Shown one piece after another: positions 28,591-36,955 of a stretch of DNA of 50,989 bases. Position numbers and translations under genes: made by a program. The notes below the pieces were generated by a model, which saw nothing but the letters and a program-made list of their open reading frames with translations, did not search any database and was not told the DNA's origin. The DNA comes from JBDTMT01 sp033764095. GTDB lineage: Bacteria > Desulfobacterota > Binatia > HRBIN30 > CADEER01. Each line of letters opens with the position of its first letter. The first letter of the stretch is position 1. The stretch lies in assembly GCA_033764095.1 (NCBI GenBank), contig JANRJF010000205.1, positions 1 to 50,989 on the forward strand. The letters run 5' to 3'.

Positions 28591-30117
28591 CTACTCGGCG
28601 TAGCCCAGCTGTCGCAGGCGCTCGAGATCGGCCGCTGTCAGCGACGGCTGGCGCGCCGGCCGCGCGCGCTCGCCGTTGTAGGCCCGCACCAGATCCGTCT
28701 GGTATTCCATCAATCCGTCGAACACCGGCGATTGCTCGACGGCGTGCGGGAGCGGGGCGGTCGGATCGACCCGCCAATCGGCCACGGTGAAACGCGTCGG
28801 GCCGGGTTCGGCCGGATCGTGCCGGTAGTTCAGATCGGCCGCGCGCACCCCGACCAGCATCTGCTCGGGGTCCGGGTGGCGCGCGCCGGCGGGGTGGCTG
28901 AGCGCCGAATGGCTGTACGCCATCAGCGCCGGCGGCGCCTGCAGTCGGTGCAGCGCCGGCGCCAGGTCGACGCCCATCGGCGGCGGGTGCTCCGCCGACA
29001 GCCGCACGTGCGCGAGGCCGAGCAGCGTCGGCAGCACGTCGATCGAGCGCGACACCGACTCGTAGGTGCCCGGTGCCAGGCCGGGGGCGCTGATCATCAG
29101 TGGAATGGCGAGCACCTCGGGGGCGAGTTGGAAGCCGTGCGACCAGGCGAGGCGCGCGTTGGGGCGATACAGGACCTCGCCGTGGTCGGCGGTGAAGGCG
29201 ATGAGCGATTGGTCGAACAGGCCGGCGTCGCGGATGGCGTCGACGACGGCGCCGAACAGCGCGTCGAGGTAGAAGAAGTTCGACTTGTACAGCACCTCGA
29301 CGACGCGCGTCATGGTGCCGAAGTCGGCCTCGCCCATACTGGCCGCGGTGGCGGCCGGATAGAGCGAGAAGGTCGCCACCTGCTCGTGCCAGACCGGGCC
29401 GAAGCGGGTGAAGTCCTCGTCGCGCAGCCCGCGGCACTCCTGCGGAAAGGTGTCGCAGAAGGCGACGCGATACTCGGCCGGATAGGGCGCGTGCGTGACG
29501 CTGAAGTTGGTCAGCACCAAGGCGCGGTAGGTGGGATCCCGCTGCAGGCGAGCGAGGATGGCGCGGAAGCGAGGATCGCTGGCGCGCAGGAAGCGGCGCT
29601 CGTGGTAGGGGCGGTTCCCCATGCCAGCGTTGCCGTCGACGACGTGTGCGTCGTCGACCCCCTGCGCGAAGTTGAGATCCTTCGAGGCAAACGGGTGGGC
29701 GGCCCAGAAGTAGGTGTCGTATCCGGCGTCGCGGAATGCTTCGGCGACCGTGTAGACGTCGTCCGGCAGCCGATCCATGTTCGAGAACACGCCATGGCGC
29801 ATCGCCTGGGTGCCGGTGAACAGCGCCGCGTAGTCGATCGCGGAGCGACCGGCCTCGCCGTGATGGCGGCGAAACACCACCGCGGAACGGGCGAAGCGCG
29901 ACAGCTCCGGCGTGTACTCGACGTCCGGATTGTAGGGGCCCAGCGTCGCGGTGGTGACCGTGCACGGCGCGTAGAGCAGCACCAGGCGCGGCAGCGCGGC
30001 GGCGGGCGCGTCGGCGCCGCTGTCGGGGCGCCGGCCCGCCTGCTGCCACGCCGCCAGGCCGAGGCAGAGCGTCGCCAGCAGGGACACGCAGACGAACACA
30101 CGAACACGCGACGACAT
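28591..30117 (-). CDS. Sulfatase/alkaline-phosphatase-fold protein lacking canonical active-site motifs
   Basis: 508 residues from ATG 30117, with an N-terminal hydrophobic helix (VFVCVSLLATLCLGLAAW), so anchored or exported. The fold is recognised from TPELSRFARSAVVFRRH, FTGTQAMRHGVFSN, the C-terminal metal motif FTADHGEVL and DVLPTLLGL. In typical sulfatases the first metal site is a D(T/D) pair before the helix, and the nucleophile sits in CxPSR. Here these positions read APCTVTTATLG and GRSAIDYAALFTG, so the aspartates and CxPSR are absent; a Ser could replace the Cys. It may be a phospho-transferase-like member, a divergent hydrolase or an inactive relative. It is divergent from the GT39-PL10 fusion gene. 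Confidence 0.8.
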   Translation of the reverse strand: MSSRVRVFVCVSLLATLCLGLAAWQQAGRRPDSGADAPAAALPRLVLLYAPCTVTTATLGPYNPDVEYTPELSRFARSAVVFRRHHGEAGRSAIDYAALFTGTQAMRHGVFSNMDRLPDDVYTVAEAFRDAGYDTYFWAAHPFASKDLNFAQGVDDAHVVDGNAGMGNRPYHERRFLRASDPRFRAILARLQRDPTYRALVLTNFSVTHAPYPAEYRVAFCDTFPQECRGLRDEDFTRFGPVWHEQVATFSLYPAATAASMGEADFGTMTRVVEVLYKSNFFYLDALFGAVVDAIRDAGLFDQSLIAFTADHGEVLYRPNARLAWSHGFQLAPEVLAIPLMISAPGLAPGTYESVSRSIDVLPTLLGLAHVRLSAEHPPPMGVDLAPALHRLQAPPALMAYSHSALSHPAGARHPDPEQMLVGVRAADLNYRHDPAEPGPTRFTVADWRVDPTAPLPHAVEQSPVFDGLMEYQTDLVRAYNGERARPARQPSLTAADLERLRQLGYAE

Positions 30118-30256
30118 GGGATGACCCGGCGGCCGGGAACTCGGCGGGCTGGACGAACGCCAGCATCCGCACCTGCACGGCGAAGAGCAAGGCGTATTCA
30201 TCCACCGCCGCACGTGGCCGCCCGAGCGGGGATGGAACCGGCCGCGCGAATGCGGC

Positions 30257-32905
30257 ATGGAGGGCGGGGAGCAGGAGCGGGCGCGCGTGTCGATAGCGGG
30301 GAGAGGCTGGCGCGCCCGCCTCGAGTCGATGGCCGCGGCGCGCTGGGCGCCGTGCGCGGTCGGCGCCGTGCTGGTCGTCTGGTGCGGCGTGCTGTTGCCC
30401 TTCTGGTCGCTCTTCGAGCTCAACCCCGACGAGGGCGGCAACCTGGCCAAGTCGATGCTGGTGGTGCGCGGCTTCCGCCTCTATCGCGACATCTGGAGCG
30501 ACCAGCCCCCGCTGGTCACCTGGCTCGGCGCCGGTCTGGTCGGGCTGACCGGGCCCTCCATCGTCGCGGCGCGCCTACTGGTGCTCGGCTTCGCGGTCCT
30601 GCTGATCGCGCACCTCTTCGCCCTGCTGCGCCGGCGCAGCGGCGGCATCGCGGCGCTGGCTGGCACCGGCCTCGTCATGCTGGCGCCGAGCATCGCGGTG
30701 CTCAGCGTGTCGTTCATGATCGGCTTGGTGAGCATCAGCCTCTTCGTCGCCGCGCTCGCCAGCCTGTTGCGCGCCGACGACGGCCCGGCGCACGCGACGG
30801 CGTGGCTGGCGTTGGCGGGCCTGCTCGCCGGGCTGGCGCTGGCCGCCAAGCTCTTCGTCCTCCCCCTGCTGGGGCTGCTCGGCCTGTACGCCCTGCAGCG
30901 ACACGGCTGGCGCGGGCTCGTCTACGCCGCCGCCCTGTTCGCGACCACCGCGCTGCTCGCCTGGCCGTGTGGTGTCGAGGCCTGGCCGCAACTCGCGCAG
31001 CCGCACGTCGTGGCGTTCGAAGCGGCCGCCTATCGCGACGCCATCCGCGTGATCTGCCTCAAAGAGCACCTCGGCCTGTTCGTCCTCGCTGCGGTCGGCG
31101 CCGTGCCGGCGTTGCGGCGCCGCGAGTGGTTGCCGGTCGCCTGCCTGGCGTACGGGGTCGCGGTGCTGCTGCTGCACCGGCCGTTTCACGCCCATCACAT
31201 GGTGCTGGTCGCGGTGCCGGCGGCGTGGTTGAGCGGGCTCGCGGTCGCCGCCGGGCTGGCGGCGTACGATCGCGCCGCCGCCGCCCACCGGCGAAGGGCG
31301 GCGGTCTGCGGCGGGCTGGCGCTGGTCGCGCTGGCCGGTATCGGCGTCTTCCAGCTGCGCGAGAGCTGGCGCGCCGCGTTCAGAGTGCGGCTGGCCGACC
31401 AGCGCGGGCGCGCCGACCGGCACCTCCTGGTGTCGAGCCTCCGCGCCTATGCCGGCGACAATCCATGGCTGCTCACCGACCGCCCGATGTACGCACTGCA
31501 GGCCGGCCTGCAGGTGCTGCCCGAGCTGGCGATCATCTCCGACAAGCGCATGACGATGCTGCACGCCGGCCCGCCCGGCTTCTTCAACCGGCTGCTCGAG
31601 CAGTACCGGCACCCGCAGGTGTTGCTGCTGCGCCACGACGACTATCCGCCGGTGTTCGGCGAGCAGCTGCAGCGCGAGTACGTGCGGCTGGCGCACGGAG
31701 CGCTCGGCGCGCGCCATTTCGTCCAGGCCGCCGCGATCCCCGCGCCCCCGCCGCTCGACGACTTTGCCGAGGCGCTGAAGCACGTCGAACACGACGGCCC
31801 GCCGCGCTACGCGCGCCACTCCGCCGCGGACTTTCCGGCCATCGCCGAGACCATTCTGCAACAGCAGGAGCTCGACGGCGGCTGGCTGGTGAACCTCGAC
31901 CCGCTGCAGTGCTACGACGCGCCGCAGCGCGAGGCGCTGGCGCGACGCCACGCCGCCCTGGCGCGGCAGTTCGAACAGGTCGGCCGGCGCCGCGATCAGT
32001 CGCCGGAGAACGGGTCCTCGCTCGACAACGGCGCCACCGTGGCGCAGATCCGCTACCTGCTGCGGGTGTACGGGTTGGCGCCCGACCCGCGTTACCGCGC
32101 GGCGGCGATGCGCGGCATCGAGTACCTGTTGGCCAGCCAGAGCGCCTGCGGGGCCTGGCCGCACTCGTTCCCGCCGACCAGGCCCTACCAGGCGCGCCTG
32201 ACCATGCTCGACGACGCGACGCTGAACCCGCTGCGGCTGTTGCGCGAGGTGGCGGCGGCGCGCCCGCCGTTCGACCCGCTGCCGGAGAGCCTGCGCCGCC
32301 GCGCCGCCGCCGCACACGCGCGCGGGCTCGACTGTCTCCTGCGCTTGCAGATCCGCATCGACGGCGCGCCGGCCGGCTGGGCCGGCCAGTACGATCCCCG
32401 CACGCTGGAGCCGGCGCATGGCCGCTCGTTCGAGCTGCCCGGGCTCACCAGCCGCGAGACGGTCGACACCGTCGAGTACCTGATGACGCTCGACGACCCG
32501 CCGCCGGCGGTGGTCGCCTCGATCGAGGGCGCGGTGCGCTGGCTGCGCGCCGTGCAACTCGACGGCCTCGAGTTGCGCGCCGTCGCCGCCGCGCCGGACG
32601 CCGCCGGCGCAGCGGATGTCGTCCTCGCCGCGGCGCCGGACGCGCCGCCGCTGTGGGCGCGCTTCTACGAGATCCCCGGCAACCGGCCGTTCGTCGCCGA
32701 GCGCGGCGGACGCAAGCTGTACGACTTTGCGGCGCTGTCGCGCGAACGCCGCGTTGGCTACGAGTGGTACGGGCGGTTCGCGACGACGCTGCTCACACGC
32801 GATTACCCGGCCTGGCAGGCGCGCCGCGCGCCACCCGTCGGGACGACCAACCAGGGGACGCATGACGCCGGTGGCGGCTTGACCGGCACGGCGCGGCGGC
32901 AGTAG
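30257..32905 (+). CDS. Fusion of GT39/ArnT-like membrane glycosyltransferase with PL10 pectate lyase
   Basis: One uninterrupted frame of 882 residues; the start may instead be GTG 30287, which has AGGAG 8 bases upstream. Residues about 25-360 are a GT-C membrane domain: NPDEGGNLAKSML with the Asp-Glu pair, GFRLYRDIWSDQPPLVTWL, then about nine more helices. Residues about 370-500 look like the soluble tail of ArnT-type enzymes. From about 520 the sequence is a polysaccharide lyase family 10 domain: LQQQELDGGW, LDNGATVAQIRYLLRVYG, WAGQYDPRTLEPAHGRSFEL, LTSRETVDTVEYLM, PLWARFYEIPGNRPFV, RRVGYEWYGRF. GT-C tails are periplasmic, so the lyase would face the periplasm. PL10 enzymes cleave polygalacturonan by beta-elimination. 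Such a fusion is unusual; check for assembly error. Confidence 0.87.
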   Translation: MEGGEQERARVSIAGRGWRARLESMAAARWAPCAVGAVLVVWCGVLLPFWSLFELNPDEGGNLAKSMLVVRGFRLYRDIWSDQPPLVTWLGAGLVGLTGPSIVAARLLVLGFAVLLIAHLFALLRRRSGGIAALAGTGLVMLAPSIAVLSVSFMIGLVSISLFVAALASLLRADDGPAHATAWLALAGLLAGLALAAKLFVLPLLGLLGLYALQRHGWRGLVYAAALFATTALLAWPCGVEAWPQLAQPHVVAFEAAAYRDAIRVICLKEHLGLFVLAAVGAVPALRRREWLPVACLAYGVAVLLLHRPFHAHHMVLVAVPAAWLSGLAVAAGLAAYDRAAAAHRRRAAVCGGLALVALAGIGVFQLRESWRAAFRVRLADQRGRADRHLLVSSLRAYAGDNPWLLTDRPMYALQAGLQVLPELAIISDKRMTMLHAGPPGFFNRLLEQYRHPQVLLLRHDDYPPVFGEQLQREYVRLAHGALGARHFVQAAAIPAPPPLDDFAEALKHVEHDGPPRYARHSAADFPAIAETILQQQELDGGWLVNLDPLQCYDAPQREALARRHAALARQFEQVGRRRDQSPENGSSLDNGATVAQIRYLLRVYGLAPDPRYRAAAMRGIEYLLASQSACGAWPHSFPPTRPYQARLTMLDDATLNPLRLLREVAAARPPFDPLPESLRRRAAAAHARGLDCLLRLQIRIDGAPAGWAGQYDPRTLEPAHGRSFELPGLTSRETVDTVEYLMTLDDPPPAVVASIEGAVRWLRAVQLDGLELRAVAAAPDAAGAADVVLAAAPDAPPLWARFYEIPGNRPFVAERGGRKLYDFAALSRERRVGYEWYGRFATTLLTRDYPAWQARRAPPVGTTNQGTHDAGGGLTGTARRQ

Positions 32906-32963
32906 CGTCCGCGCCGTTTTGTGGCTCGCGCCGGCGACCGGCGCTCAGACGAAGGGGGACGTG

Positions 32964-33344
32964 ATGAATCTGGCGGCATGGACGGTGGCGACGGTTGCAC
33001 TCACGGCGTGTTGCAGCGCGGCGGCGATGGACCCGGGCTGGTCGGTGCGCATCTGCCGCGGGCAGACCGAGGCGTCGGAGATGAAGATCATGGTCGGCGA
33101 GAAGTCGGCCGACACGCAGCTGGTGAACTGGCAGAGCGACAGCGGCCAGACGACCTTCCCGCTGCCCGAGAAGCTGGCGACTGCCAAGAGCATCAGCGTC
33201 TCGATCGACTCCGAGCCCGCCGACGGCAAGGTCACCGCCTGCGTGATGTGGCAGGGCAAGCCGGCCAAGACGATGAAGTTCAACGACCTGATGGCGGCCA
33301 CCGTGGTGCAGACGGAGAGCGATCCGGCCTGCCCCTGTAAGTGA
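32964..33344 (+). CDS. Small exported protein of unknown function, 126 residues
   Basis: ATG 32964 has AAGGGGGA upstream. Signal peptide about 1-20 (LAAWTVATVALTACCSAAA), with two cysteines at the end that could even be a lipobox-like site. The mature part is beta-rich, with SISVSIDSEPADGKVTACVMW and a terminal CPCK. No family recognised. It follows the fusion gene by 58 bases in the same direction and ends at the hairpin at 33349. Confidence 0.72.
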   Translation: MNLAAWTVATVALTACCSAAAMDPGWSVRICRGQTEASEMKIMVGEKSADTQLVNWQSDSGQTTFPLPEKLATAKSISVSIDSEPADGKVTACVMWQGKPAKTMKFNDLMAATVVQTESDPACPCK

Positions 33345-33348
33345 ACGT

Positions 33349-33413
33349 CGGCTGTCAGCCGTCAGCCTTCAGCCGCGGCTGAGCGCTGATGGCTGATGGC
33401 TGATGGCTGATCG
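33349..33413. repeat. Tandem-word hairpin, GGCTGAT/GTCAGCC type, between convergent genes
   Basis: The left arm is GGCTGTCAGCCGTCAGCC (33350-33367) plus TTCAGCC. The right arm is GGCTGAG, then three copies of a 7-base word, TGATGGC (to 33406). Period 7. It fills the gap between the stop codons at 33344 and 33414. The same word family recurs at 46699. Confidence 0.85.
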
Positions 33414-35057
33414 CTACAACTCGACGAACGCTTCGGCGAGGTTGAGCGCGTGGTTGCGGATGCGGCGCACCGCCACCAGCATGTCGTTGAAGAAGATCCC
33501 GGCGGTCGGCGAAATGCGCTGCGCTGCCAGGCGCTGCAGGTTGGCATCGCGCAGCGCGTCTGCCTCGGTGGCCAGGTACTCGGCCTTGGTGGTGATGGCA
33601 TCGAGCCAGCCGCTGTCGCGCCGGCGGATGCGGTCGACGATGTCCTCGAACAGCGCGATGGTGCGGTCGAGGTAGCCCTGCAGGTCGCGTAGCGCGTCGC
33701 TGTCGATCACCACGCCCTCGCGCACCAGGCGGCGCCGGTAGTTGGCCAGTCGCTCGCAGTAGTCGGCGACGCTCTCGATCTCGTCGGCGGCGCGCACCAG
33801 GGCGCGGCACTCGGCGCCCTGCGCCACGCTCAGCGTGCCGGCCATGACGCGCGCCAGGAACACGGTGACCTCGTGCTGCGCGGTGTCGGTGGCCTTCTCG
33901 CGCTCGAGGATCTGGCGCCGCAGCTCGCGCGACTCGGTGTGCAGGTCGGCGAGCAGGTCGCGCGTCAACTGCAGCGCCGCGTCGGCCAGCCCGGCCATGT
34001 GCAGCACTTCCAGCCGGCACTGTTCGATGGCCAGCGCCGGTGCCTCGACCATGCTGGGGCGCAGGTAGCGCAGGCCGGCGCGCTCGCGCAGCGACTTGCC
34101 GATCAGGCGATGGGCGAGACGGACCAGCAGCGTCAGCAGCGGCAGCGACACCACCGCCAGCAGCAGGTTGAAGGTGGTGTGCGCCAGCGCGACCTGCACC
34201 GGCGTGGCGATCGGCGGCTGACCGTCGGCGCCGAGCTGACGCAGCCCGAGCGCCGCGACGACGCGCAGCCAGAGGTCGAAGCCGGCGAGCAGGACGACGC
34301 CGGTGGAGGCGTTGAACAGCGTGTGCAGCAGCGCGGCGCGGCGGCTGTCGGCGGTGGCGGGCAGCGCCGCGCGATGCGCGCTGACCGTGCTGCCGAGGTT
34401 GGCGCCGATCACCAGGGCGAGGGCGCCGTCGAGGCGCAGCAGCCCGGTACCGGCCAGCGCGATGGTGATGCCGACCATCGCGGTCGCCGACTGCAGCAGC
34501 GCGGTCGCCGCCGCGGCGAACAGCACCGCGCCGAGCACCGCCACGGCGCCGCGGTCGAGCGGTTGCAGCAGCCAGAGCGGGTAGTCCCACGCTGGCAGCG
34601 TGGTGCAGGCGTGTTCGAGCCAGCGCACCGCGATGAACAGCATGCCGGCGCCCATGGTCAGCGCGCCGGCGAAGCGCAGCCGCTCGCGCGTCGCCAGCAG
34701 GTGGACGATGGCGCCGACGCCGAGCAGGGCGAGGCCGGCGCGTCCGAGCCGCAGCGCCAGCAGCCAGGCGGTGGCGGTGGCGCCGAGATTGGCGCCGACC
34801 AGCACGCCGGCGGCGGCGCCGAGGTCGAGCAGGCCGGCGTTGACGAAGCTGACGATCATCACCGCCGCGGCGGCGGACGACTGCACGATCAGGCTGGCGA
34901 CCGCGCCGGTGGCGACCTGCGCCCGGCGCGTCGCGCCGACCGTGCTCATGCGGCCGCGCAGGCGGTCGCCGAACAGCACCTGCAGCGCCTCGGAGACGAT
35001 CTTGAGGCCGTACAGCAGCAGTCCGAGGCCGCCGATCAGGCCGAGCAGCGCGCTCAT
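33414..35057 (-). CDS. Na+/phosphate cotransporter family protein with C-terminal PhoU domain
   Basis: 547 residues. Two inverted membrane repeats carry the family signature: VQSSAAAAVMIVSFVNAGLL (about 58-77) and LLQSATAMVGITIALAG. Each is followed by a GANLGAT/GANLGST loop. From about 345 a cytoplasmic helical PhoU-like domain follows (EKATDTAQHEVTVFLARV, RAADEIESVADYCERLANY). Inner-membrane phosphate uptake or regulation is the expected role. ATG 35057 lies 7 bases after the stop of the SRPBCC gene, so the two are probably in one operon. Confidence 0.92.
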   Translation of the reverse strand: MSALLGLIGGLGLLLYGLKIVSEALQVLFGDRLRGRMSTVGATRRAQVATGAVASLIVQSSAAAAVMIVSFVNAGLLDLGAAAGVLVGANLGATATAWLLALRLGRAGLALLGVGAIVHLLATRERLRFAGALTMGAGMLFIAVRWLEHACTTLPAWDYPLWLLQPLDRGAVAVLGAVLFAAAATALLQSATAMVGITIALAGTGLLRLDGALALVIGANLGSTVSAHRAALPATADSRRAALLHTLFNASTGVVLLAGFDLWLRVVAALGLRQLGADGQPPIATPVQVALAHTTFNLLLAVVSLPLLTLLVRLAHRLIGKSLRERAGLRYLRPSMVEAPALAIEQCRLEVLHMAGLADAALQLTRDLLADLHTESRELRRQILEREKATDTAQHEVTVFLARVMAGTLSVAQGAECRALVRAADEIESVADYCERLANYRRRLVREGVVIDSDALRDLQGYLDRTIALFEDIVDRIRRRDSGWLDAITTKAEYLATEADALRDANLQRLAAQRISPTAGIFFNDMLVAVRRIRNHALNLAEAFVEL

Positions 35058-35064
35058 GCGGCGC

Positions 35065-35490
35065 TCATCCGAGGTCGCGCTCGAGCCCGTGCAGCGCGTT
35101 GCGGAACAGCCGCGTGATCAGCAGCCGCAGCAGGCCGCCGAGGCCGGGCAGCCGCGACTGGAATCGGCAGCGCCAGGTGACCAGCGTGCCGCCGTCGCGT
35201 GGCTCGAAGATCACCTCGCCGAGGTGATCGCGCATCGGCACCGGTCCGCGCAGGACGGTGTAGGTGAAGCGATGCGGCGGGTCGTAGGTCAGCACCTGCT
35301 CCTGCGTCCGGGTGCCGCCGGCGGAGAACTCGCGCACGCAGCCGACACCGTTCGGCGGCGGCGTGCCGAGCTGCGCCAGGCGCACCGGCCCGAGCCCGGC
35401 CCACTCGCCCCAGCTCGCATGATCGGTGTAGCGGGCCCAGACGCGCTCCAGCGGCTGGCGGAAGTGGCGCTGAACTTCGACGTGCTGCAC
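35065..35490 (-). CDS. SRPBCC (polyketide cyclase/START-like) protein
   Basis: 141 residues from GTG 35490 (GGGGGTG just upstream); GTG 35496 is an alternative. Helix-grip fold features: N-terminal strand and RVWARYTDHASWGEWAGLGPV, central REFSAGGTRTQEQVLTYDPPHRFTYTV, HLGEVIFEPRDGGTLVTWRCRF, long C-terminal helix. These proteins bind hydrophobic ligands or act as cyclases; the ligand is unknown. It is co-directional with the Na/Pi gene (7 bp). The upstream open sequence to 35589 is the repeat hairpin, not protein. Confidence 0.82.
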   Translation of the reverse strand: MQHVEVQRHFRQPLERVWARYTDHASWGEWAGLGPVRLAQLGTPPPNGVGCVREFSAGGTRTQEQVLTYDPPHRFTYTVLRGPVPMRDHLGEVIFEPRDGGTLVTWRCRFQSRLPGLGGLLRLLITRLFRNALHGLERDLG

Positions 35491-35528
35491 GCGCACCCCC
35501 GAGCACGCACGCAGTGCGGATGTCAACG

Positions 35529-35625
35529 CGGTGAGCCGGTGCGCCGGTAAGCCGGTGCGCCGGTGCGCCAGGGCCTCGCACCGGCTCACCGGCGCACCGG
35601 CTTACCGGCGCACCGCCTCACCGTC
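35529..35625. repeat. Tandem-word hairpin, CCGGTGCG/CCGGTAAG type
   Basis: The left arm GGTGAGCCGGTGCGCCGGTA and following words (35530-35570) pair with CACCGGCTCACCGGCGCACC and following words (35579-35622). The loop is about 8 bases, giving a stem of about 40 bp, one of the longest in the window. It contains the stop codon of the serine hydrolase (35618-35620) and precedes the SRPBCC gene on the same strand. Confidence 0.87.
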
Positions 35626-36817
35626 GCCGGCGTCTCGCGCAGCGCAGCGCGCGACCGCTGATGTGGGCGGTGCGCAGGTCGCCGAACGGCGTGCCGATGC
35701 CGGAGTTGAGCACCATCGCGACGGCCAGCTGCTGGTCGGGATCGCACCAGGCGCCGGAGCCGCCGAAGCCGTAGTGGCCGAAGCCGCGCGGCGGGGTGCC
35801 GGCGGTGGTGGCGGCGCGGTGGTAGCCGAGCCGCCAGTGCATCGGAAAGGGCACGACCAGGTCGATGCGGCGCGTCTGCACCTCGGTGGCGCGTGCCAGG
35901 GTGCGCTCGGACAGCAGCCGCGTGCCGTGCAGCGCGCCGCCGGCGCCGAGCACGGCGTAGAGCTTGGCCAGCGCGCGCGCGGTGAACAGGCCGTTGGCGG
36001 CGGGGATCGAGGCGGTGAGCGTCTCTGGCGCGTCCCAGGCGAAGTCGGTGATGCCGGGTGCCAGCAGCGCGTCGGCGATGCGGCGCGGGTCGTAGCGCAC
36101 CCGCGCCAGACTGAGCAGGCGCTGCAGGCGGTCGAGGCTGGTGCCCATCGCCGCCATGCGCTGGCGGCCGCGCTCCGGCACCGACAGCGATGCGGCGCGG
36201 CCGATCATCTCGCGTGGCGCGCCGACGAAGAGGCCGTCGAGACCGAGCGGCTGCGCGATCTCGCGCTGCACGAAGGTGGCGAAGCGCTCGCCGGTGGCGC
36301 GTTGTACCAGCTCGCCGACCAGCCAGCCGAAGGTGACGCCGTGGTAGGCGCTGGCCGAGCCGGGCGGGAGCAGCGGCGCGCTGCGCGCCAGCGCGTCGGT
36401 CATGTACTGCCAGTCGCGCATGCGCTCGGCGCCGTCGATCAAGGTGCGGATGTTGTAGAGCCCGGCCTGATGGCTGAGCAGCTGGCGGATGGTGATGTCG
36501 CCCTTGCCCGCCTGCGCGAACTCCGGCCACAGCCTGGCCACGCGGTCGTCGTAGTCGAGCAGGCCGCGGTCGACACACAGGTGCAGCGCCGTCGCGGTGA
36601 CGCCCTTGGTGGTGGAGAAGGACACCGACATGGTGTCGGCCTGCCAGGCAGCGCCGGCGTCGTTGCGCTGGCCGCCCCAGAGATCCACCACCTTGTCGCC
36701 GCGGTGGTAGACGCACACCGCCGCGCCACCGCCGCGCGGCGTGCGCCGCAGCTGCGCCGCGAGTGCGCGCGCGACCGGGTAGAAGTCGGGATGGGCGGTG
36801 CCCTGCAGCGATGACAT
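35618..36817 (-). CDS. Serine hydrolase, beta-lactamase class C / family VIII esterase type (EstB-like)
   Basis: 399 residues. The catalytic SxxK is Ser68-Thr-Thr-Lys71 in SFSTTKGVT. The second motif is Tyr158 (SAYHG, in place of YxN). The C-terminal HYGFGGSGAW stands at the KTG/W-x-G position. No signal peptide, so probably a cytoplasmic esterase rather than a beta-lactamase. The last residues (RALRCARRRRR) and stop run into the hairpin at 35529, hinting that the C-terminus was reshaped by it. Divergent from the crotonase gene. Confidence 0.9.
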   Translation of the reverse strand: MSSLQGTAHPDFYPVARALAAQLRRTPRGGGAAVCVYHRGDKVVDLWGGQRNDAGAAWQADTMSVSFSTTKGVTATALHLCVDRGLLDYDDRVARLWPEFAQAGKGDITIRQLLSHQAGLYNIRTLIDGAERMRDWQYMTDALARSAPLLPPGSASAYHGVTFGWLVGELVQRATGERFATFVQREIAQPLGLDGLFVGAPREMIGRAASLSVPERGRQRMAAMGTSLDRLQRLLSLARVRYDPRRIADALLAPGITDFAWDAPETLTASIPAANGLFTARALAKLYAVLGAGGALHGTRLLSERTLARATEVQTRRIDLVVPFPMHWRLGYHRAATTAGTPPRGFGHYGFGGSGAWCDPDQQLAVAMVLNSGIGTPFGDLRTAHISGRALRCARRRRR

Positions 36818-36823
36818 CGGAAA

Positions 36824-36935
36824 ACCTCAACACAGATGACCACAGATGACCACAGAGGGACACAGAGCCGCCCGGCCCGCCCACCTTCGTGTGCCTGCGT
36901 GGTCATCCGTGTTCATCTGTGGTTGATTCTTTCCT
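36824..36935. repeat. Tandem-word hairpin, ACCACAGATGA type, in a divergent gap
   Basis: The left arm repeats an 11-base word (CACAGATGACC, twice, then CACAGAGGGAC; 36831-36863). The right arm is GTGTGCCTGCGTGGTCATCC, then GTGTTCATCTGTGGTT (36890-36935). It sits between two start codons (36817 minus, 36956 plus), so it occupies the place of promoters rather than terminators. Confidence 0.87.
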
Positions 36936-36955
36936 TCGCGGAAGGGGACTGACGC

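Noticed and set aside
26831..30205. 1124-codon minus-strand frame overlapping ilvA
   Set aside because: Wrong-frame shadow of ilvA and the sulfatase-fold gene; the recognised motifs lie in the other frame.
26983..32865. 1960-codon plus-strand open frame across ilvA, sulfatase-fold gene and the fusion gene
   Set aside because: Low-complexity Arg/Ala/Gly translation antisense to ilvA and the sulfatase-fold gene, and out of frame with the GT39-PL10 protein. It has no motif or ribosome site.
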